Both the position numbers and the translations under genes were made by a program. Positions 47,013-59,372 of a stretch of 60,000 bases of DNA are shown here, in pieces. Source of the DNA: Zygnema cylindricum (Eukaryota > Streptophyta > Zygnematophyceae > Zygnematales > Zygnemataceae); the NCBI GenBank assembly GCA_037447655.1, contig JBBHKE010001684.1:64001-124000 (forward strand), in the 5' to 3' direction. Each line of letters starts with the position of its first letter. Positions within the stretch are counted from its first letter, which is position 1. The notes beneath the pieces were generated by a model. That model worked only from the letters and a program-made list of their open reading frames with translations. It did no database searches and was not told the origin of the DNA.

Positions 47013-47739
47013 GGGCGTGTGCCCATGTAACCGAAAATTTGAAACGTTACTTTGGATTTTAACGTTGATTTTACGGTGTACTTTTCAAAGTGTTCCTATG
47101 TCAAACGTTGCTTGCGCCTTCATTACTTCAAATATGTGATAATTGTAGACGTCGCCAATATCTTGCGACACCTGTAGACGCCAACAAATTGCGGACAAAT
47201 GTAGACTATGCGGATATTTGTAGAAGAGCTCCGGACATTTGTAGATGCCCACACGTGGACAATACAAGCAATCGCCTACGTCTACGAATGGCTGTACAAA
47301 TGGACTTTTCTTTTTTGGAGAAGGCTAGTACACCGCTGTAGCTGTAATCTCCGCAAACCCCTGCTGGAGAGAAATTCCGTACAAACAAACAAACAAATGA
47401 ATTGTTTGCAAACGGACAAACAACTTTTTTTTCGTGTAGACTCCCAACTGCAAAAAAAATTTAGAAAACGTTTGACGCGTGCAATACAGGTTTTTTATTC
47501 GTAAATAAGGTAGTATTTTGATTAAAATCAGATCGCGATTTGATTCCAGTGCAAGTGTGAAGATGAGCTGGAAGTGGTTCGCGATGATAATAACGCCAAA
47601 TTTTCGTACCCTCCAAGTTCCAAGATGTACTTGTGTTTTAGCCCATTTTTCGTACGGCGTGATATTTTCTCGTTGCAAGTCCCATTTTCTGTGAAAACGA
47701 CGAAAAAAAACCCTTACTTGAACACATGGGCACACACCC
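47013..47739. mobile_element. PIF/Harbinger-like element, 727 bp
   Basis: Ends GGGCGTGTGCCCATGTAAC and the complement of GGGTGTGTGCCCATGTG, with TAA on both sides (47010-47012, 47740-47742). The left 100 bp match 30328-30430, and the right 230 bp match the inverse of 30998-31250. Another GGGTAACTCTCCATCAG end begins immediately after the right TAA, so this TAA is again shared. Confidence 0.9.
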
Positions 47740-47988
47740 TAAGGGTAACTCTCCATCAGGCGCCAACTTAGTTTCCGCCAATCAAATAATCGTCCGCCGA
47801 CAAATGTTTTGCAGTTCACTCCGGAAATTCCGCGTTGCATGCAGATCGTAGGATGTAGATCTGACGTTTGCGATGAGCCTTAGCAACATACTTCGACCTT
47901 CGATTGACGCGTGTACTCTTTTACCAGCACTTAATCTATGTTACTGTCACACTAACTCTGGTACATATTACATCTGACATTTTCTAAT

Positions 47989-48432
47989 ATAATATCTCTC
48001 CCTCGTCCTTCCCTCTCCAAAGTGTTCGTATCCATTTTATCAACCGTTGGGATTTAAGCATCAGGGGACCCTCCAGTGGGCAAGCATGCTGAGTTGTTTT
48101 AAATCATAAAAACTCCAAACTATTGACCTGGTAGTAGAAAACGTCACCGTAAACTATTACCTCCCACCTTCGGACAAATGTAAAAGAATTAAGATAAACC
48201 CAAAACAAAACCCGCTTAAGAAAAGAAAATAAAAAAAAGAGAAGAGAAGAGAAAAAAAAAGAGAAAAGAAAACAGAAGAGAAGAGAAGAGAATACTCCAA
48301 AAGTTAGGATCCTTCTAATAGTAAACTACCTCTTCCTCGTCCGATACATAATGGCCTTCGGAGAAAGATTTGACAAGAGGACGGAAGAGATGGAAAGGGA
48401 AGGGACCGGAAGACTTTTCGGGTTCACGGTAA
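47989..48432. repeat. Copy of desaturase 3' region
   Basis: Aligns with 50937-51367, i.e. the last exon of the desaturase plus its 3' flank. Shared blocks include GTATCCATTTTATCAAC.GTT, GGGATTTAAGC, CCTCCCACCTTCG, GAATACTC.AAAAGTTAGGATC. The flank is visibly more diverged than the exon part. Homology stops abruptly at 48432. Confidence 0.9.
48297..48432 (-). pseudogene. Fragment of omega-3 desaturase last exon
   Basis: 136 bp aligned without gaps to 51232-51367, with five differences that I count. On the minus strand they are: a Gln codon changed to TAG (premature stop), Asp to Gly after SFSE, Gly to Glu in SDEGE, one silent Lys change, and loss of the original stop (TAG to TGG). No other desaturase exon is found nearby, so it is a dead remnant of a second gene copy. 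Confidence 0.92.
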
Positions 48433-48689
48433 ATTTTCAAAAACGGATTGTCAAAAAAGAGCAGCAAAATTGTGAACTTTAAAAAATAATTAAACAGGTT
48501 AGCAAAAAAATGCGCAAAGTACGGAAGTAATTTGAACTTGATTATAAACGAGAGAGAAACGCCGCAATTTGAGAAATTGGTAGAAATTTCATTTTAAATG
48601 AGAATGGCAGCGCGGAAAACAGCGAAACCCTAAAAAAAATTCAAACCCATAATTTTTTAAGGGGGGAGCGTCACAGGAGGATGATGTCG

Positions 48690-49014
48690 GTGGGTGACAA
48701 CGCATCCTCCCTGGCAAAAGGCATAATATGCGACGTGTACCCACCTGGTCGCGCGTTCCTCGTAGAAATTGGTTCACTTTTCCACGAGGCACGATGGTAT
48801 TCGTTCAGGCGCTGAGAATTGACCTACTCCGGGTCATTTGTTGCGAACTGAAATTGTCAGACGATGGCGTAACGTTTACGCCCATAAACGTGGAGAATGA
48901 AATCCCTCATTCAGTAGGCTTGTTTTCTGACAATTTTTTTTGGTACGACACTGTACGAAAAAGTACGAATTTCAGTAAACAACGACATTTTTTCCCTAAT
49001 GGAACCTCACCCTT
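48690..49014. repeat. Dispersed repeat, copy 2
   Basis: Copy of 43230-43613, ending CCCTAATGGAACCTCACCC before TTA. A more distant third version seems to occupy 49060-49438 (TACGACGTGTACGCAC, TTTTCCACACGGC, GCTAATGGAAGGCCACCC before TTA). Confidence 0.7.
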
Positions 49015-49441
49015 ATCCAAAATTTCAAAACGCAACGTCAAAAAGGCGGCGTCAAACTTTGATGGTGGGAGCGTGAGGGGATAATTTCGGCAGATTCGCT
49101 TCCACCCCGGCGCAAAGCACTTGGCCCATACGACGTGTACGCACATAAGCGCGCGCTCATCATGGATTTTTTTTCCTTTTCCACACGGCCCATTTTTACA
49201 TGTTTAGTCTGTGCAAAGTGTTCTCCCTGTGCACGGTTGCCACAGACTGTAGGGTTGGCGACGTGGCGTTTCAGATAAAAAGTGTAATGGCATCTGGCGG
49301 TCAGCTTTTACGCCTACACCCTTGGAGATTTTTCCGTAAAAATGTTTTCCTTGGAAAAAAAATAAATGGTACGAACCTGTACAAAACAGTACAGCCCTCA
49401 GTAAACAACCCCACTTTTTTGCTAATGGAAGGCCACCCTTA

Positions 49442-50030
49442 AGGAATTAGCTGTACGATTACAGAAACGACTGATGGAACCGTACCCTTACCCTCTTCTC
49501 CCTCTCCTTCTCCCTTCCTTTCTCCCCTAAATACACCCTCTCTTGCTGTCTCCCTCTCCTTATTCCTCCCTCCCTTCCTCTCCCGCTTCTTCTCTTTCTC
49601 CCTCTCCCTTAAATATCCCACTCTTTCTCTCAAAAATCAACCATCTCGCTCTCCCTCTCCAATAAATTGTGCCATATTCCTATCCCTCCCTTTTTTTCTC
49701 TTTATTCCCAAAGACGTTTGCAAAGAGTGCAAAGAGTTCAATAATTCTGTCGTATGATGGCTTGGTACGCAAATGAAGATTTTAAGCTAAACTTGGTTGG
49801 TGTGAGAAATCCTGGACAATTTTCAATATCCGATCTTAACTTAACTGGTACCACTCATTGTAGAACACGTGGTACTGGCTCTACCCTACTTAACATTCTT
49901 CAAGATATAACTACCAGTAATGTTGGACGTTCAATTACAGAATTTACTGATGGTATTTCACACCAAGAAACTGACTTCTTGCGAAGAAACTGACTTCTTG
50001 CGATTAATATTGACAGGTGACCCAATCAGA
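49442..50030. other. Pyrimidine tract and Harbinger fragment
   Basis: 49444-49487 repeats the right end of 37721-38450 (GTACGATTACAGAAACGACT, then GATGGAACCGTACCC before TTA). 49488-49700 is C/T-rich. 49754-49960 resembles 38221-38440 (TTGGTACGCA, TTTTCAATATC.G, ACACGT). A 79-codon frame here is probably transposon-derived and not a host gene. Confidence 0.55.
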
Positions 50031-50660
50031 AATAGGACTTTTTTCACCATTCTATGATGTTTACACCTTGATAGTAAATTTGAAAATATATTTGTTAAGT
50101 CAATACAGACGCAATTCAAGTACATTTTAGGCCAAGAGGTCAAATACTGCCTTGATCGTACTTTTCATGAGATTTTCTAAGAATACATAGCTGTTTGTTT
50201 GTTTGTTAAATGAAGTCTTCTCTCCCCTTCCCCATACCTCTCCCTCCTCCTGCCTCGTCATGGTGGATGCAAACATATTCAGAGGGTATACATAATAAGT
50301 ACCAGACTAAACAGAACAGATCCATCAATCATCATCAAAAAAATGACCAAAAGAATTTCTTCAAGAATTCAATTTCACCATTGAGAAAAATAAATAAATC
50401 GTCCTCTAACAATGAATTTTAAAATCCATCTAATACTAATTGTGCCGCCGACTTTAACCTACAGAGGCGTCACTAATTATTGTTCGATAAAATCACACAC
50501 TTAACGATCACTATTTCCACCTGAACTGTTTCTGACGTGTGTAGAAAGTCTAACAAAATGTTGATAAAACGTTAATTTAAACATTGATTAGACAGTAATA
50601 AACGTTTTTATCAGTAGACTCCTGTAGATACTCCTACTGTACAAAACAGCTTCAGGGACA
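50031..50660. repeat. Duplicated flank downstream of desaturase
   Basis: The parental partner of 45361-46080. It lies between transposon fragments and the desaturase 3' flank. No coding sequence. Confidence 0.75.
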
Positions 50661-51231
50661 ATAATCTCCTTCTTTCCCAGTCACAAATTTGATGCTTTTA
50701 CTTTCCCCGGTCACAATATTGAAAATTTTTCCAGTCAAAGTAACGACAGCAGTAGCCACTGCCAAAAAAATGCGGTAACCTTCTTGTCTCACTACTAAAA
50801 AAGAAAAGAAAACCCTAAAAAGTCCTAAAAACGTAACTTTTTCCCTCCATTTCTCCGTTCTCAAACTTTCCGTTTCTCTTCATCACTTCCTCTTCAAATG
50901 TTCTTTTCATCCCACGTCCATCCCACTCCCATACCTTTTCCATCCCTCCTTCCCTCCCTTGTGATTCCCTCCTTTCTCCCTCATCGGAAGTATTTGCATC
51001 CATTTTATCAACAGTTGGGATTTAAGCTTTAGGGGCCCCTCCACTGGGCAAGAACGGTGAGTCTTTTTAAATCATAAAACCCCCAAAATCCTGACCTAGT
51101 AGTTGAAAACCTCACTGTAAACTATTATCTCCCACCTTCGAACGAATGTAAAAGAATTAATAAACCCGAAATAAAACCCGTTTAAGAAAAGAAAAAAAAA
51201 AAAAAAGAGGAGAGAGAGAGAGGAGAATACT

Positions 51232-54200
51232 CTAAAAGTTAGGATCTTTCTGATAGTAAACTACCTCTCCCTCGTCCGATACATAATGGTCTTCGGAGAA
51301 AGATTTGACAAGAGGACGGAAGAGATGGAAAGGGAAGGGACCGGAAGACTTTTCGGGTTCACGGTAATAATCTCCCAAAACAGGCTTCACTGCTTCAGTC
51401 TGTAAGAAAACGAAAAAAAAAAAAAAAGTATTAACAGCAATAAAAGAATTTATGAGCATTAGTGTCTTCACATTATCCGAATTATTTGTCCTATGAGTAA
51501 ATTTGAAAAAGGAATCATTTGTTTTATGTACATAAAGAGTTGAAACAAAGTCCATTTGTTTTGTGCAGATAATTCAACAACGGAAAGGGGCAGGAACGAA
51601 AAAAAAAACTATGACACGAAAAAAAGCACTGGTAACTGAATGTTTCCCGGTGGATGTAAACGGTAACAAACACAATCTTTTCTGCATTCTCATTATACTT
51701 TTGTTCTAAACGTTTCTTTTTTTTTGTTTAATTCAAATTCTGGAAAATTATTGTCTAACAATATAGGGGAAAAAAAGAGTTCAGAAAAATCTCAAACATC
51801 ACCTATAAAAACCTTCCAAAAATCACTAATATATATTTTGAATCCTAAGAAAAGGGAAAAAACATCGAAATCACTTTTACACAATTAATCTCTGACGAGT
51901 CTTGAAGTCTTGAGCAACAATGACAAGAAAGTACTGAAAATTTCATACTTCCTGGGTGTTCCAAAAATAGATTCAAAGAAGTGTCTCAGCTAAATAAACA
52001 ACCAAAAATTCATTACATATATATCCCCTATATACAACTGTGTGTACGTATGGATAAAACACCAGTTTTTTTAGCACATTATCAAAATACCACTCCGAAG
52101 CACCAGGTCAGGTTTGTGACATGACTCAAATAGTCAAAACAACAATGTTTCCAAATAATAACGACAAAAATGCTTAGCTACTCTCCTATTGTCTATTTAG
52201 ATTCTTTATCGCCATAAAAGGGACACTTCTACAATAAAGTCAAATGAAAACCTTCATACCAAAACATAATTCTTCACAAAACCATCTTTTGAAGCGGGGA
52301 GGAAACGGAATATGATGATCCAAATTTTGAATCATCATTTGTTCATACCAACTAATTAACATCTCGATAAAATGTCCTTTGGTGACAATTGTCCTTTGTT
52401 AAATGTTCAAGAAGGTAGAAAACGAAGAAGGAAGAAATAAATTCTCCTTGATTGATGTTCAAAATTAGTAAAGGACAAGAAATTGCCTTTCCTTTATGTT
52501 CAAGAAGTAAGGAAAAAATGAGAACTTATCCTCTGTTGTCAAGGAAAGAAGTAAGATGGAAAGAATGAGAAATTGTCTTTTCTTGATGTTCAAGAAGAAG
52601 GGAATGAAGTATTGAATGAAGGAAAGAAGGTTTAAGGATAGGAATGAGAAGGAAAGAAGTAAAGAACGGATAAGGAATTAAGAAGGAAAGGAGTTAGAAA
52701 TTTCCTTACCGCTTCAACCAAGTTGTAGTGTGGAATTTGAGGGAAGAGATGATGGACCACATGAGTTCCAATATCATGATGAATGTTATTAAAAATACCA
52801 TAATCTCTATCAATAGTGGAGAGACCTCCTCTCATGTAATTCCACTCCTACAATCCCGTCACAAGAAAAAAAAACCATTAGGAAAAACCTCCATAAACTC
52901 AAAATCCCATAAACAAAAAGGAAATGTGAGGGATTATTGAATTCAAACAACTTTGAAGCAACTAAAGTTCATTAGAAATAGAAACTGTTAAAAAAAAAAA
53001 AAATACTATACTAAGAAACAAGAATCAGTCTAACTACAGAGAAATTATGGTAGTAAGGAAGGAAAATTATGAAGAAAGACATTTACGAAGAAAGAAAAAC
53101 TGAAGGGAGAGAAATTATGAAGTAAAACATCAAAGGAGAGAAAATAAGAAGAGAGCAACTATGAAGAACGAAAACATGAAGAGGGAGGGAAATTATAAGG
53201 CGAGCATACCTGGCCTCTGTACCAAGGGACTTTCGCATCATATCCATGATGATGAAGGTAAGTCACAACATCAAGCCAAACAACATTCAACTGCAAAACA
53301 AAAACAGTAAAACATAGAAACTCATTATTGAAACTCAAAACAAAGTAAAGAAAAAACGAAACAAAAAAAAATCAAACAAAATCATCAGCATAAACTGGTT
53401 GTAGAACCCTGAATAATTAAAAACGAAAGGTACAATCAAACTTTAACTACTCTAAACCAGAAAATGAGTTTATTACTGACTTTATAACAGATATTAAACA
53501 AGATACAGGGGAGAGAGAGGTAAGGAGAGAAAGAGAGATATAACCAAGGAGAAGGAGAGTGGAGATGGAGGCAGAGAGGAGAATTAACCAGAAGAAAAGA
53601 AGGGCCTAGAGTTATCCAAGGGTAAAGAGAGTGGAGGGAGAGAGAGGGGGAGAGAGAGAGGGAGGGAAAAAAGACAAGGATCAACTAACAAAAGGCATGA
53701 GATAATTTACCCAATAAGGAATGACATAGAGATTGAACATCATGAGAGGTCCGAGCTTGAGAGTGCAAAGGCCGACGATGGCCAGCATTGCCCACCAGCA
53801 TCTGGTGGATGTGGTGACGTCATCCTTCTCACTAGGGACAAACAAGTCTGACTTTGGGTCATAGTGAGATCCATTTTTCCCGGGGCTTCGCTGCCACTGC
53901 AACCAAGAATAGGAACATAGAAACAGTTTTTTCTTTTAGAAACAAATTGTGTCAGTTACGAAACTGAGTAGAAACATGGATACCGCTTTTGTGAAAATTA
54001 CAAAACTGAGTAGAGTTGAGTAAATTTGGGCGAAAACTCACGGATAACAGATACTTTGTGCAAATTACAAATGGAAGTAAAAATGCCGATCGGGAATATA
54101 GAAACGGTTGTGTGTCAATCTCTTTTAAGTATCAAGTGAATCTGTTGAGTATGTGCAACCAAGTACAGAAAAAAAGGAGGAATAAGCAATCTTAGTATTT

Positions 54201-57200
54201 AATTACTAAGTAAAAAAGATAAATAAACATTAGGCAAACATGCCTCAAGTGTAAAGGATAAATAAACAATTGAGTGGAGGATGTACATACCAAGTAAAAT
54301 GGATAGGCAAACAGAGCCCAAGGGACTCGAAGGCGTCCCACTTTAGCCCAAAATTCTAAGGAGTCGTAAAGTTTCTTTGGCATCTGGTAACATATGGAAC
54401 AAAACAAAACAGACGAAAAAGTTAAGATTTCTGTACATCTCAAAATCAATATAATATATTGTTTATAACAAATACTCAAAATTATACAGATTAAAAACCA
54501 TGAATAGATTTATGCAGAATGTACACATAAGATTCCGTAAAATACTCTTTTATCAATTTCAATTAACCAAACAATTTAACCAATCACTATTTAACCAAAT
54601 AATATTCAACCACAGATTATTTAACCAGCCATATAGACAGTGAAGGGTTGGTTGAAGCAACTAGCAACAAAGCCATAGCCACATATAACTTAAATAACAA
54701 AAACATGAAAAACAAATTGCATTAATTGGTATACTGTCCATCACTATTTTAGTTAATCACTCTCATTTGCGTAGGTGTTTTCCATTAAACCAAAAAACAT
54801 AAATTAGTGTTAATAAAGTTAAGTGGCCAATGATGAGCCACAAGGGAACATAATTTAGTGTAATTGATTCTAATATAGTGTTAACACTAAAAATTCACTA
54901 ACCCTAATCACACCCGGCGGTGTAGTAAATCAATAATTTTATGATAACAAAAAAGAAAACCAAAAACAGAGAAAACAAACACAGAAACGACAAAGCAGAA
55001 AAACACACACAAAAAAAAAAAGCAAAAATAAAATGCATTAATTGGTACGCACCGGGTGCCACGATTCATCATTCTCCACATGTCCATGGTTAGCGTGATG
55101 AGTTCGATGGCTAATACGCCTGTGCACAAAGAGAAGGGGTTTTCAGGGTTTATTCTCAGGTTTTTAATGATTTTCAAGGTTTTTCTAAGGCTTTTGAAGG
55201 TTTCAGGAATTCTAAAACTTTCTAGAGTTTCCGCAATAGAAATAAACAATGTTCAGTTGCATGAAAAAGGTAAAAAGGAACAGCTGGCAATATTGAATTA
55301 CATGAAAAAACGTTTTTATGGAGTGAAAGGAACAAAACATAGTCGGAACTAAAACCATCAGCAGAACAAAAGGATGGCGTTCTCTAGATAATGGCTGCCT
55401 CTAAAAACAACTGCAAAACAATAAAAAAAGGAATATAGTTGCTAATTTTTGTGTGTGAGAGAGAGAGAGAGAAGAGAGAGAAGAGAGGAGAGAGAGAGAG
55501 AGGGGGGGGGGGGGCAACAAAGGATTATTTTATGGACGAACAGAAAAATGATAATCCGGAAAATGTACTAAAAAAAAGAAAAATCTTTTGAGAGACTTAC
55601 CAGCCGTGGTACGGAACCAAAATTGAAGCGTGAGTGAGATGGCCAATCAAATCGTTCAATTTTTTGTTGTTTGAGAAACTTCCATGGCCACTGTTGAAAA
55701 AAGTCAGGTTAAGATAAAAGTAAGATTAAGACAAACAGTCGAATGTCAGATCCAGGTCAGCAGCTGAACATGATTCAGTGCATACTAAACCAAAGTACGA
55801 AAAACGTCTGATCAAGTGCGTACGAAACCAAGGTACAATAAATGGCACGATAAAGTGTAAAGTACCAAAAGAGTCATGGTTTAGTGCGCATGGAACCAAA
55901 GTACAAAAAATGTGATGATCTAGTGCGTACAAAAACAAAGTACCAGGGCTGACAAGTTGCATAACGAAAACAAAATGACACGTCGACACAGGTCAAAAAT
56001 TGTGTCTCGATAATTGCTACACAAATTTTGTGACAAAAGTTGACGCTCACGAAGCGTAGCGCGAAACGCGATACTTTCAACAGGGAAACGAAAAAAATGG
56101 CTAAGTAAAAATATTTCAAGCTAGTACTCCAATGATAACAATACCGCGCGATCAAAGTCGATCCACCGATTTTCGATCCCCTAATATCGGCCATGTGAAG
56201 AGGCGACGAATTTCGGACTATATTTTTTCGTGTTGGAGAAAAGGATAACAAGTACAAAACCGACCACAACGTCAATAAGGCATAAATTATAAATTATAAT
56301 TATTATTATTGTTAATGTTATTTTTGTCACTTAAAACATCTTTTCTCCGTACAAGCCTGTCAGATTAAGGATCTGACGGTTGCGATTGCAAGCTAAGATT
56401 CTCATCTTACGATTGGTGGTCTTTATGTGAAAATCGGACAAGTGAATAAGGAGAAAAGATGTAAATGGCGAAAAAATTATCAACACTAATAACGATTCAC
56501 GGTGTAGCGCGCTGCGAACTTAGACGCGTATTTTACATAAAGTGCGAAATACTTTGTAAAGCACTACGGTGTAATGTGTATCGCATAACGAAGTGTACGG
56601 TGAAAACTAACGCACTATATCGCTTTCAACATTAAAAATATCACACTGTTTTAGCTCCGAAATCTACTAATATTTTGTCAGTTCCAAAAATTGCACCAAT
56701 AAATAAACGGAGACACTAATTATCGCATTAAATGCTGAGATTTCGAAGCCATTACTAGATAAAAGTATAACTTCCTTCCAATTCACATTAGAGGCAAAAC
56801 AAACATCATTAAAAAAAATTCCAAAGCTGAAAAAAAAAAAAAACCAGTATCTAGAGACCGCTCAACCATTCCCCTGGCTTGAGCCAACCACCAAAATTGG
56901 TCAAAAAATCGGTCAAAAATCAGACAAACCAGAACCCAGCCAAAAATTCAAAAACCGGTACAAAAAATTAGTCTAAAACCATTCAAAACCTTAGAAAAAC
57001 CTCAGAAAACCATAGAAAACCAGTAACCAAAAACAATCCAAAATCCGTTTGGATCCAGTACAAAATTAGGTCAGACACCTCTCACAAAATAATTCGAATC
57101 GGTTACAAAACAGTCTAAATGCATTCAAAACCAGGCCATAAACCTCCGCCAAAAAACCTCTGAAACTCCGCCAAAAACCTGTCATATAAAAACATGTCCT

Positions 57201-57906
57201 GTCAAAACCTCTGACTTGTCAAAACCGTTGTCAAAACCTCCGTCAAATTCTCTGTTTAAACCTGTCAAAACCTCTGTTCTGTTTAAACGTCTGACATGTT
57301 TAAACCTCCGTCAAAATCCGTTTAAACCTGTCCAGTCAAATCCTCTGTCAAAACCTCTGGCAGAACGGGAATAAAACGTTAGTGCTTCACCTTCCATAGT
57401 GTGGCTCACCAGTCGTGGCCGATGACGAAGAGCGCCCAGAACATGGTGCCCTGCGCGAACCAGTACAGAGGCCACGTGTACCAGGAGTTCAGAGAGGCCG
57501 CGCCAGCCGCCAGGCCGAACACAAGGGCGATGTCGCGGAACAGGAAGCCCAGCGACTTCCACGTGTTCTTCTCCCAGCAGTGCTTCGGAATGGCGGCGCG
57601 GATGTCCGCCAATGAAAACGGAGGCTTCGCTCCCGGATCGAACACGCCGCTCGGCGAATCAGGAAGCTCCACGTCAGCAGGCCGCATCGGAGTCGCCACC
57701 ATCGTCACTGCGCCTCGGCGGGAGCTGCCGCTGGATCTGGACCGTTGGATTTGCAGCAATCGGTCGGCCTTCTGTGACATGGATGACAGCCTGAGGGAAG
57801 GTCTGGCGGCGGATGCATTCTCTACGGATTTCCGTACGGAACTGGCTCCACATAGAACTGCACCGCTTCCAATTCTGCTGATGCCGCATACCGCTGAGGC
57901 AGCCAT
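51232..57906 (-). CDS. FAD7/8-like: Plastid omega-3 fatty-acid desaturase (FAD7/FAD8 type)
   Basis: Membrane di-iron desaturase that adds the omega-3 double bond to 18:2 and 16:2 chains on plastid lipids, using ferredoxin. Exons on the minus strand: 57410-57906, 55601-55690, 55053-55119, 54291-54383, 53711-53896, 53210-53290, 52710-52847, 51232-51399. They total 1320 nt (439 residues plus stop), close to plant FAD7/8. Internal exon sizes 90/67/93/186/81/138 are those I recall as conserved in land-plant omega-3 desaturase genes. All introns are GT-AG. Residues 1 to about 75 form a Ser/Arg-rich transit peptide. [20 protein letters not shown] begins the conserved core. The three His boxes are HDCGH (164-168), HRTHH (200-204) and HVVHH (367-371). 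The C-terminus [10 protein letters not shown] lacks a KKXX-type retrieval signal, again favouring plastid over ER FAD3. Exon 1 is much richer in GC than the rest. FAD7 versus FAD8 cannot be decided. Confidence 0.96.
52377..52640. repeat. Imperfect repeats in desaturase intron 7
   Basis: Purine-rich units of roughly 70-80 bp share TTGATGTTCAAGAAG, AAATTG.CTTT and GGAAAGAAGTAAG. Confidence 0.6.
53508..53668. repeat. GA-rich tract in desaturase intron 5
   Basis: Nearly all purine on the plus strand, made of GAGAGAG and GGAGG pieces. Confidence 0.8.
54732..54922. mobile_element. Degenerate TA-type MITE in desaturase intron 3
   Basis: The right end CCTAATCACACCCGGCGGTG is followed by TA. TAGTGTTAACACTAAAAA and other ATTAGTGT motifs lie inside. 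The left end is weak and its position approximate. Confidence 0.45.
55453..55514. repeat. (GA)n plus G13 run in intron 2
   Basis: GA dinucleotides with small interruptions lead into about 13 Gs. It lies within desaturase intron 2. Confidence 0.9.
55775..55942. repeat. About 40-bp tandem repeat in intron 1
   Basis: Four imperfect units of the form AGTGCGTACGAAACCAAAGT followed by ACAAAAAATG and GATGATCT. Confidence 0.75.
56284..56504. mobile_element. TA-type MITE in desaturase intron 1
   Basis: The right end ACTAATAACGATTCACGGTG precedes TA. Arms containing CACTTAAAACATCTTTTCTCC and GGAGAAAAGATGTAAATGGC match those of 20648-20863. The left terminus is worn and its coordinate approximate. Confidence 0.65.
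56840..57360. repeat. AAACC-rich degenerate repeats in intron 1
   Basis: First ACCAGTNNAAAACC-like units, then GTCAAAACCTCTG and GTTTAAACCTCTG units with irregular spacing. No coding sequence. Confidence 0.7.
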
Positions 57907-57915
57907 GGCGAGGGG

Positions 57916-57937
57916 GCGTGACGTGACGTGACGTGAC
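57916..57937 (-). promoter_or_regulatory. Four tandem TGACG motifs in desaturase leader
   Basis: CGTGACGTGACGTGACGTGA lies 10-31 bp upstream of the ATG, giving overlapping ACGTCA/TGACGT sites on both strands. TGACG is the core of bZIP (TGA/as-1) sites. The position, probably inside the 5' UTR, makes regulation an inference only. Confidence 0.45.
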
Positions 57938-58206
57938 CAAAGAGGCTTCTCTTCCTCTCTGCACCCGCTGTGTCCGAGAAAGAAAAAGCGATAAGAAGTG
58001 CTGTCGAAGCGATCGAGAGTTTCTGTACCTTCTCGGCAATATAGCTGGAGCCTGGAGGAGATAGAGTGGCAGCGAAGGTCAGTGGCGGGAAAAGAAGATC
58101 GAGTTGCTGACTGGGCGTCGAAACAGTGCGTTCAGCCGAACGGGGAGGTTTTGAATGGCGCGGTGAAACGCGCGGGAAAACTTAATGTAGTACGGCTGAA
58201 GCGTAC

Positions 58207-58790
58207 GATTGCGACTTCGTGGCTGGGTGCAGACCAGCCGAGTAGGATGCGCCGTAGGATGAAGCGTTCTATGGAACAGCGCGCGTGGATTGGACGATTA
58301 ATTCTGGGCGGGCGTGGTGGATTGCTGTCGTCCAGGCGACTATACGGAAAGGAAAAGTCAGTGGGGAGTAGGAGTGGGGCCCATACGTGCGACAAGACAA
58401 AATCGATACGGTATGTGCAGTGAACGGAGCGCAGAAAGTACAGTACAGTAGTGCGAATCGTGATTCCGTGCGGGGAGATTTTTTTTCTAACTGGTTTGGT
58501 TTTGGAAGCACAGTGAGGCGTGTGGAGAAGACTGGCTGCTAACAGAGAGCTGGAAGTAGATACTGTCAGTGTGTGTTCGTACAAATTTACAAATCTGACG
58601 TATCTATGCCTTGTGGCGATTTGTTCGTACAAAATCCTTAAAATAAATTAAAAAACAAATTTATGAAAAAACAAAAAGCAGGGTCGTACAAAGGAAATAC
58701 TGCAGTTCAAGATGTCGGTGCGTTTATATAGACACAGCTTTGGTCGAATGTCGGTGCTCTTTAAATTTACACACCTTTGATTTGACCATT
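58207..58790. repeat. Desaturase upstream flank duplicated at 38.5 kb
   Basis: Located 300-880 bp upstream of the desaturase ATG, so it may contain promoter sequence. Partner of 38537-39240. Minus-strand frames through both copies give similar peptides (GWSAPSHEVAI) because of the duplication, but no gene is supported. Confidence 0.8.
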
Positions 58791-58881
58791 AAAATCATTT
58801 CGTTTGGTAGCCTTGCTATTAAGGGCAAATGTCCTTTTGTAAGGCCGGGTGCACGCATCGATATTCCATTACTGTACAGTA

Positions 58882-59079
58882 CACCTTGAATCGTTATTAG
58901 CGTATAGAAATTATTAGTGTAAAGAAAAAATTAGCGTCATTCATTCTAATTTAGTGCCAGGAGACGTGGCATATTATGGTCCACGTTCTTAAATAGTGTA
59001 ATTTATTCTATTTAAGGTATCATTGTAAAAAATTTGGGGTGCCGATATAGCGTACATAAGGGTAAAACGATTCACGGTG
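58882..59079. mobile_element. TA-flanked MITE, 198 bp
   Basis: Starts CACCTTGAATCGTTATTAGC and ends ACGATTCACGGTG, with TA on both sides. Six or more ATTAGNGT or related motifs inside. It lies about 300 bp upstream of the decarboxylase start. Confidence 0.85.
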
Positions 59080-59372
59080 TACTGTACTTTTGCCAAATTT
59101 TGCCAATCTTGGCAAAAGTACGTTTTCGACGGGTAAAAAGCCATGGTAACATAGAGCGTCCCGTTAACTTTGGCAGTTTGGCGTCGAACATATGCTTCGA
59201 ATCGGTGTGGTACAGTATAGTGTACGAACGTACGGTAATGGAAAGTTGCCGTAGTAAACCCTTAAGGTTGAGAATGTAAATACTAAATAAGGTAAGTATT
59301 GATAATTCCATAAAAGCCCAAAATAATTATATATGTAACGTCATAACCAAGGAAAGGCGTACTTTTGTATCC

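Noticed and set aside
17735-51000. LTR retrotransposon or autonomous DNA transposon
   Set aside because: I saw no reverse transcriptase, integrase, RNase H or DDE transposase motif and no long direct terminal repeats.
57401-57931. 176-codon plus-strand frame
   Set aside because: Antisense to desaturase exon 1, a GC-rich exon where stops are rare on both strands.
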